Source of the DNA: Nocardia aurantia
GTDB taxonomy: Bacteria; Actinomycetota; Actinomycetes; Mycobacteriales; Mycobacteriaceae
Direction: 5' to 3'
Length of the DNA: 64,000 bases
Assembly (NCBI RefSeq): GCF_009604425.1
Contig: NZ_WEGI01000003.1
Coordinates: 310,001-374,000, forward strand
Below are positions 59,701-64,000 of the stretch, one piece after another; position 1 is the first letter of the stretch; each line of letters starts with the position of its first letter. The notes beneath the pieces are model-generated. The model was not told the origin of the DNA, made no database searches, and saw only the letters and a program-made list of their open reading frames with translations. Both the position numbers and the translations under genes were made by a program.

Positions 59701-60228
59701 ATGCCGAACTACATTTTCCCGGACAATACTGTCCTGTGCAATTTCGGGTCCGTTCTCCGAATCGACCTTCTGGAGCAGATTCTCGACGGCAACGGACGTT
59801 GGACCGAAGCCGTTGCCGCCGAAGCGGAGCAGTCCAGCGCATATCTCGGTCAACTTCGGCGCTTGACGTTCCTCGGTGCGCCGATCGAGATCGATGATCC
59901 GAAGGCGATCGCGCACATCGAGCACGTGCGGTGCAACGTCTTCGGTGGTCTGCCGTTCACGACCAAGCACCTCGGTGAGGCGCAGACGTGTTATGTCCTC
60001 CAGAACTACGAGGAGTTCACAGGTTCATCGCTGTGGGTGACCGACGACCGCGACGCGGCGGACTGGGCTCGCCGCAACGGTTTGCAGACAAGGGACACGA
60101 TGGATCTGATGTCTGAGGGCGTGCTCGGGGGCCTGATCGATCGGCGTGCGGGTTTCACTCTGCTGCACGGTATGAGACAGCAAGGCAACTGGCTTCGGTT
60201 GCCGCGTCGGCCGGACGATCTCGGCTGA
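59701..60228 (+). CDS. PIN-like nuclease domain protein paired with XRE-ImmA/IrrE
   Basis: A 175-residue protein with the acidic pattern of PIN nucleases: Asp8 (IFPDNTVL), Glu41/43 (VAAEAEQ), Glu93 (KHLGEAQT) and Asp115/116 (WVTDDRDAADWARRNG). PIN proteins are RNA-cleaving toxins in many toxin-antitoxin systems. It starts seven bases after the XRE-ImmA/IrrE stop, with AGGTCGGA as a weak SD, so it is co-translated. G+C at third positions is lower than in neighbours, hinting at transfer. Toxic activity is inference; a Glu or Asp may be shifted from canonical spacing. Confidence 0.8.
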   Translation: MPNYIFPDNTVLCNFGSVLRIDLLEQILDGNGRWTEAVAAEAEQSSAYLGQLRRLTFLGAPIEIDDPKAIAHIEHVRCNVFGGLPFTTKHLGEAQTCYVLQNYEEFTGSSLWVTDDRDAADWARRNGLQTRDTMDLMSEGVLGGLIDRRAGFTLLHGMRQQGNWLRLPRRPDDLG

Positions 60229-60301
60229 CCGATCGGCGATCGCGCTCTGCGCCCTCCCGGATTTCGGCGCGACGCCCGGCCGTGGCGGTCCGGTGATCGG
60301 C

Positions 60302-60336
60302 AACCGCTGCCCATGCGGACGGCATGGGCAGCGGTT
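60302..60336. terminator. Perfect 15-bp bidirectional terminator hairpin
   Basis: AACCGCTGCCCATGC (60302-60316) and its exact complement (60322-60336) flank GGACG. It lies between the convergent PIN and acyl-CoA dehydrogenase genes and should stop both. It is the longest perfect stem in the window. Confidence 0.85.
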
Positions 60337-60344
60337 CGAATGCT

Positions 60345-61496
60345 TCAGGCGCGCAACAGATCCCGGTGGATGATCTCGCGCATGATTTCGTTGGTGCCGC
60401 CGTAGATCCGCTGGATGCGGGCGTCGACGAAGGCCTTCGCTACGGGGTACTCCATCATGTAGCCGTAGCCGCCGTGCAGTTGGACGCCGGCGTCGATCAC
60501 CTTGCCCTGCAACTCCGTTGCCCACAGTTTGGCCTTGGCGGCGTCGACGGCGGTGAGGGTGCCCGCGTTGTATTCGCGGACGCAGCGGTCGATGTAGGCG
60601 CGGGAGACCTCGACGGAGGTCTGGAGGTCCGCCAGGGTGAAGCCCAGGCCCTGGAATTCGCCGATGCGCTTGCCGAAGGCCTTGCGCTGCTTCACGTAGT
60701 CGAGGGTCCATTCGAGCACCGCCTCGGCGGAGACCTGGGCGGCTATGGCGATGCCGAGGCGTTCCAGGGGGAGGCTGCGCATCAGGTAGCCGAAGCCACC
60801 GCCGGGTTCACCGAGCAGGTTGGCGGCGGGCACCGCGACGTTGTCGAAGAACAGTTCGGCGGTGTCCTGGGCGTGCAGGCCGACCTTGTCCAGTTTGCGG
60901 CCGCGGCTGAAGCCGGGCATACCGTCCTCGACGACGAGCAGGCTGTAACCGTGCGAACCGGCCTCGCGGTCGGTGACGGCGAAGACGATCACCAGGTCGG
61001 CGAGGATGCCGCTGGTGATGAATGTCTTGGCGCCGTTGAGGATCCAGGTGTCGCCCGCGCGGACGGCGGTGGTCTGGATCGCGCGCAGGTCGCTGCCCGC
61101 GCCGGGTTCGGTCATGGCGATCGCGCCGATCGTCTCGCCGGTGACGAAACCGGGCAGCCAGCGCCGCTTCTGTTCCGGATTCGCGTGCCGGAGCAGGTAA
61201 TTGAGTGCGATGTCATCGTTGGTGGAGAAACCCGACTGCAGGGCGGAGGCGCCGACGCGGGCGATCTCGGTCTGGATCGCCACCCGGAAGCGGTAGTCGG
61301 TTTCGCCGGGGCCGCCGAACTCCTCGGGGACGGCGAGGCCGAGCAGGCCCTGTTCGCCTGCGGCGCGCCAGGTTTCGCGGTCGATCAGGCGGTCGGCGTC
61401 CCACTGCGCCAGCTTCGGCGCCACGTGCCGCTCCACGAAGCCGCGGACCGTGCGGGCGAACAGTTCGTGGTCGGCCTCGAACAGATCGGTTCTCAC
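60345..61496 (-). CDS. Acyl-CoA dehydrogenase
   Basis: A 383-residue FAD-dependent acyl-CoA dehydrogenase: IGAIAMTEPGAGSDL, TWILNGAKTFITSG, QRKAFGKRIGEFQG, and the C-terminal IQRIYGGTNEIMREIIHRDL. Catalytic Glu is at the usual late position in GGTNEIMRE. It introduces a double bond into an acyl-CoA, feeding the hydratase. It starts at GTG inside the stop of the upstream Rieske gene (GTGA), so it is translated with it. The N7 operator at 62793-62813 before that Rieske gene places it in the regulon despite lying 6 kb away from the other units. Confidence 0.95.
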   Translation of the reverse strand: MRTDLFEADHELFARTVRGFVERHVAPKLAQWDADRLIDRETWRAAGEQGLLGLAVPEEFGGPGETDYRFRVAIQTEIARVGASALQSGFSTNDDIALNYLLRHANPEQKRRWLPGFVTGETIGAIAMTEPGAGSDLRAIQTTAVRAGDTWILNGAKTFITSGILADLVIVFAVTDREAGSHGYSLLVVEDGMPGFSRGRKLDKVGLHAQDTAELFFDNVAVPAANLLGEPGGGFGYLMRSLPLERLGIAIAAQVSAEAVLEWTLDYVKQRKAFGKRIGEFQGLGFTLADLQTSVEVSRAYIDRCVREYNAGTLTAVDAAKAKLWATELQGKVIDAGVQLHGGYGYMMEYPVAKAFVDARIQRIYGGTNEIMREIIHRDLLRA

Positions 61497-62707
61497 TGGA
61501 TTCCTTCCTGGTCCGGGACTGTGGTCCCGGGATGTCCTCGGTGGTGCGCCAGCAGTTTCTGGGTCTCCCGGCGGAAGACCTGGTTGGCGACCTCGTTGCG
61601 GCCCAGCACCATCCGGCCCGCGCTGGCGCTGACCATGCCGCGCTGGGAGTCACGCAGCAGCGGGAAGTCCTCGGCGTGCAGCACGTCCAGCAGGATCTGC
61701 CAGTTCTTGGCCCACAGGCGATTCCACTTCTCCTCGGTGAGGCCGGTCTGCTCGACCGGCGGCACGATCAGCCGCATCTCCATCCGGGAACGCTGCGGAT
61801 CGGTGGGGTGCGGCCGGAAGGTCAAGAGCTGGAAGTGATCCGGCTGGCGCAGCAGGGTGCTGTTGGGGAGCAGGAAATGGGTCTCGGTGACGTCGCCGGC
61901 GAGGCTGTGCTCGCCCGGATCCTCCTCGATCCACCGGTCGATGGACTTGCGGGGCGCGATGAAGCGGCAGTGCCGGCCGAAGTCGTCGAAGGCCATCACG
62001 TTGGTGTGGATGTGCTTGGCCGCGGTGTTCGGGTGCGCGTACTGGATGTGGTAGCCGTCGAGGAAGGCGTCCTGCATGATCTTCCAGTTCACCGGCTCGT
62101 CGAAGCCCTCGGACTGCACGCAGACCTTCGGCCCGAGATCGTAGGAGGCGAGGATCGCGTCCATCTCCGGGCCCAGCCAGGCGGCCACGTCGATCTCGGC
62201 GGCCGCGTCGTCGACCACCCAGACGAAGCCGTGCCGCACCTCGGTGGGAAGTTCGATCAGGCCGAGCATCGAGCGGTCCGGTTCGCCGAAGGTGTTGTCC
62301 CGGGTGATGGTTCGCAGTTCGCCGTCGATGTCATAGGACCATCGGTGGTACGGGCACGAGAACAGTCGGCAGCGGCCGCGCTCCTCCTTCTCCAGCAGTG
62401 CGCCCCGGTGCCGGCACAGGTTGACGAAGGTCTTCACCCCGCCATCGCGCTGGCGCACCACGATGACGGTGTTGCGCGGCAGTTGCAGGGTGAAGAAGTC
62501 GCCCGCGCGCGGGATCTCGGAGCCGTGCGCGACGATCGAGGGCACCCGGCCGAAGATCAGATCGCGTTCCTGTTGTGCCACAGCGGGATCGGTGAACTCG
62601 CGCGGCGCGAACCAGGTGATGTCGCCGAACTCGTCGGTGGTGTCGTTGCGCAGATGCGTCAGCGCGCGGCGAATGCGTTCCTCGCGGGGAGCCCCGACCT
62701 CGGTCAT
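61493..62707 (-). CDS. Rieske non-heme iron oxygenase, large subunit (second copy)
   Basis: A 404-residue alpha subunit related to the one at 47485. Rieske motif CRHRGA, then CPYHRWSYD; the iron site is in NWKIMQDAFLDGYHIQYAHP (two His). A substrate-domain segment, THFLLPNSTLLRQPDHFQLL, differs from the first copy. No reductase or beta subunit is adjacent. TGGAGG lies seven bases before ATG 62707. It is coupled to the acyl-CoA dehydrogenase and faces a GNAT gene across the N7 operator. Two oxygenases in one regulon suggest two hydroxylations in one pathway. Confidence 0.94.
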   Translation of the reverse strand: MTEVGAPREERIRRALTHLRNDTTDEFGDITWFAPREFTDPAVAQQERDLIFGRVPSIVAHGSEIPRAGDFFTLQLPRNTVIVVRQRDGGVKTFVNLCRHRGALLEKEERGRCRLFSCPYHRWSYDIDGELRTITRDNTFGEPDRSMLGLIELPTEVRHGFVWVVDDAAAEIDVAAWLGPEMDAILASYDLGPKVCVQSEGFDEPVNWKIMQDAFLDGYHIQYAHPNTAAKHIHTNVMAFDDFGRHCRFIAPRKSIDRWIEEDPGEHSLAGDVTETHFLLPNSTLLRQPDHFQLLTFRPHPTDPQRSRMEMRLIVPPVEQTGLTEEKWNRLWAKNWQILLDVLHAEDFPLLRDSQRGMVSASAGRMVLGRNEVANQVFRRETQKLLAHHRGHPGTTVPDQEGIQ

Positions 62708-62792
62708 GGCGTGCCTCCAATGTCGTCCACCTGGCCCGGAGTGCGAACCGGGCGATCGGTCATATCAGTCTGAGCTGTCCGTATACTCCTCT

Positions 62793-62813
62793 AAATCTAA
62801 CTCATGTAGATTT
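62793..62813. promoter_or_regulatory. N7 regulon operator (second Rieske/GNAT divergent promoter)
   Basis: AAATCTA-N7-TAGATTT, the most symmetric of the six sites (perfect 7-bp arms). It is 16 bases from the GNAT start at 62830 and 85 bases from the Rieske start. Confidence 0.8.
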
Positions 62814-62829
62814 ATGTTGTAAACCGGCG

Positions 62830-63828
62830 ATGGGGATGAGGGCGATGATCAGCTACTCGTGGCGCGACGAACTCGGCGACGGCGATCGCGCGGCGGTCGA
62901 ACGGCTCGTCGCCGAGGCCGCAGCCTACGACGCGGACGCCGGATTCGCGGTGATCCCGCCCGGTGATGTGCGCGCGACCGGCGCCGGGATCCGGCATCTG
63001 CCGATCACGGCGCGCAAGGATCTGCGCGGCGGCGCCGACGCGCCGATGGTGCTGGTGGCGTATCTGCGGCTGGTGGTGGACGCGGCCGGGCAGGGGACGA
63101 TCGGCTACACCGTGCATCCCGACTATCGCTCGCGCGGGGTCACCACCCAACTGGTCGAGGAGTTGGGCCTGTCGGTGTCCGGGCCCGGCGGCTGGTGTGA
63201 CACCGGCGCGACCGCGCTGCGCTGCTGGGCCTACGGCAGCCATCCCGCCGCGGAACGACTCACCAGGCGCTTCGAGGTGCGGCCGGTCGCCCGGCTGTGG
63301 ACCTTGCTGCGGCATCTGACCGGGCCGTTCGCCATGCCGCTGGACGAGGACGCGCCGCCGCCCGGATACGAGGTGAGCGCACCGCTGGATCTCGCCGATC
63401 CCGGCGCCGCCGCCCGGATCGAGTCCGTGGCGGCGCGCGCGGCCCTGACCTCGGCCCAGGCCGATCGGTTCGCGGAGGACCTCGCCGACCGCCGCGGCCG
63501 GGTCGTGATCGCGACTCGTGAGGGCGAGGACGCGGGATTCGCCTGGTTCGATCCATCTCCCGCCCCGCACGCGGAGTGGTCGGCCGGCTGGGTGCGAGCG
63601 CTCATGGTCGACCGGGATGTGCGCGGGCACGGGCTCGGCGCGGCCTTGCTGAGCCGGGCGCTGCACGAGGTCGCGGCCGGTGGGGCGCAGGTCGCGCTGC
63701 TACGCGTCGATCCTGAGAATCGCGCGGCGGTCCGGATGTGCCGGCTGCGATCGTTCGAGCAGGACGAGGCCCACGCCTGCTATCAGATCGGGGAGTGGGC
63801 CGGGCCGCCGATCTTCGCCCGCCGCTGA
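62830..63828 (+). CDS. Two-domain GNAT acetyltransferase, mycothiol-synthase-like
   Basis: A 332-residue protein with two GNAT domains: domain 1 about 1-165 (GTIGYTVHPDYRSRGVTTQLVE), domain 2 about 175-330 (WVRALMVDRDVRGHGLGAALL). The layout and length match the MshD/Eis-type tandem GNAT group, but I do not see the residues needed to call mycothiol synthesis. Starts at 62830, 62836 and 62845 are in frame; the operator ends only 16 bases upstream of the first. It may acetylate a pathway product or detoxify an intermediate. Its position under the N7 operator is the only functional clue. Confidence 0.85.
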   Translation: MGMRAMISYSWRDELGDGDRAAVERLVAEAAAYDADAGFAVIPPGDVRATGAGIRHLPITARKDLRGGADAPMVLVAYLRLVVDAAGQGTIGYTVHPDYRSRGVTTQLVEELGLSVSGPGGWCDTGATALRCWAYGSHPAAERLTRRFEVRPVARLWTLLRHLTGPFAMPLDEDAPPPGYEVSAPLDLADPGAAARIESVAARAALTSAQADRFAEDLADRRGRVVIATREGEDAGFAWFDPSPAPHAEWSAGWVRALMVDRDVRGHGLGAALLSRALHEVAAGGAQVALLRVDPENRAAVRMCRLRSFEQDEAHACYQIGEWAGPPIFARR

Positions 63829-63937
63829 CATCGCGACTCCGCCCACGTGCGCTGCCGCCGCGAGCGGCTGCCGTCCTCGCGCGGCCCTGCCGGCCGCGGC
63901 CCGGCACCGTTCATGCCCGAGCCGGGGTCGATCCCGC

Positions 63938-64000
63938 TCACGCCTCGAGCGCGCTGGGTTCCGCCGCGATCGCCTCGTCGCGGACCACACCGTGCAGGAA
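63938..64000 (-). CDS. C-terminal end of a gene running off the right edge
   Basis: On the minus strand the last 20 codons before TGA (63938-63940) read FLHGVVRDEAIAAEPSALEA, an ordinary acidic actinobacterial protein tail with high-G+C third positions. The rest lies beyond the window, so no family can be given. It converges on the GNAT gene. The bases 63829-63937 show nothing else. Confidence 0.4.
   Translation of the reverse strand, partial: FLHGVVRDEAIAAEPSALEA

Noticed and set aside
1..64000. tRNA, rRNA, CRISPR arrays, complete insertion sequences or replication origin
   Set aside because: None seen by reading; no transposase-like protein, no regularly spaced repeats, no cloverleaf or rRNA-like blocks.

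Overview
The window is high-G+C actinobacterial DNA, most likely from a mycolic-acid-producing genus close to Nocardia. This is inferred from gene content: an antigen-85-type acyltransferase with a signal peptide, a Mas/Pks2-like single-module reducing polyketide synthase next to a PapA-type acyltransferase and an MmpL-type RND transporter, a mycofactocin-type short-chain dehydrogenase, and many TetR regulators. No rRNA, tRNA, CRISPR array or intact insertion sequence was seen.

Layout. (1) 1-4634: the 3' part of an NRPS gene (C-A-methyltransferase-PCP-TE) ending in a strong hairpin, followed by a degenerate stretch with short repeats and a DUF4143 remnant. (2) 5.2-7.2 kb: CorA, a DoxX-like membrane protein and a divergent HxlR regulator. 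(3) 7.2-20.6 kb: a lipid-assembly locus. PKS, PapA and a beta-rich protein of unknown function form one operon, divergent from an MmpL transporter. An Ag85-like esterase and an MFS exporter follow, overlapping each other. It resembles mycobacterial sulfolipid and polyacyltrehalose loci in parts list. (4) 20.7-24.8 kb: a TraG/VirD4-like orphan, a PucR-type regulator, two overlapping genes of unknown function and a LuxR-type response regulator. (5) 24.9-28.4 kb: a candidate RiPP-like locus. It has a 34-residue peptide with a C-x-C-x-C-x-C core, a PqqD-like/M50-like membrane protein with HEAFH, and a large TPR protein coupled to it. (6) 28.4-37.5 kb: two tandem 4,5-dihydroxyphthalate-decarboxylase-like binding proteins, three TetR regulators (two with clear dyad operators), TspO, an F420-type oxidoreductase, a carboxymuconolactone decarboxylase-like protein, and a P450-ferredoxin-SDR operon. 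(7) 37.8-54.7 kb plus 60.3-62.8 kb: a CoA-dependent catabolic regulon. It has two Rieske oxygenases, acyl-CoA ligase, CoA-transferases, thiolase-like proteins, a DUF35 protein, hydratase, acyl-CoA dehydrogenase, thioesterase, SDR and aldehyde dehydrogenases. (8) 54.7-60.2 kb: decaying fragments (FMN reductase, MFS, MerR), small enzymes, and an XRE-ImmA/IrrE plus PIN pair with its own palindrome.

The main non-obvious result is that six copies of one operator, roughly wwATCTA-N7-TAGATww with an invariant 7-base spacer, lie in front of the catabolic units of region 7. One copy lies between a TetR gene (46801-47409) and a Rieske oxygenase. This ties scattered operons, including the distant Rieske/acyl-CoA dehydrogenase pair, into one regulon that probably degrades a cyclic or side-chain-bearing acid through CoA thioesters. 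The second is the candidate peptide locus at 24.9-28.4 kb, whose gene combination I cannot match to a described class.
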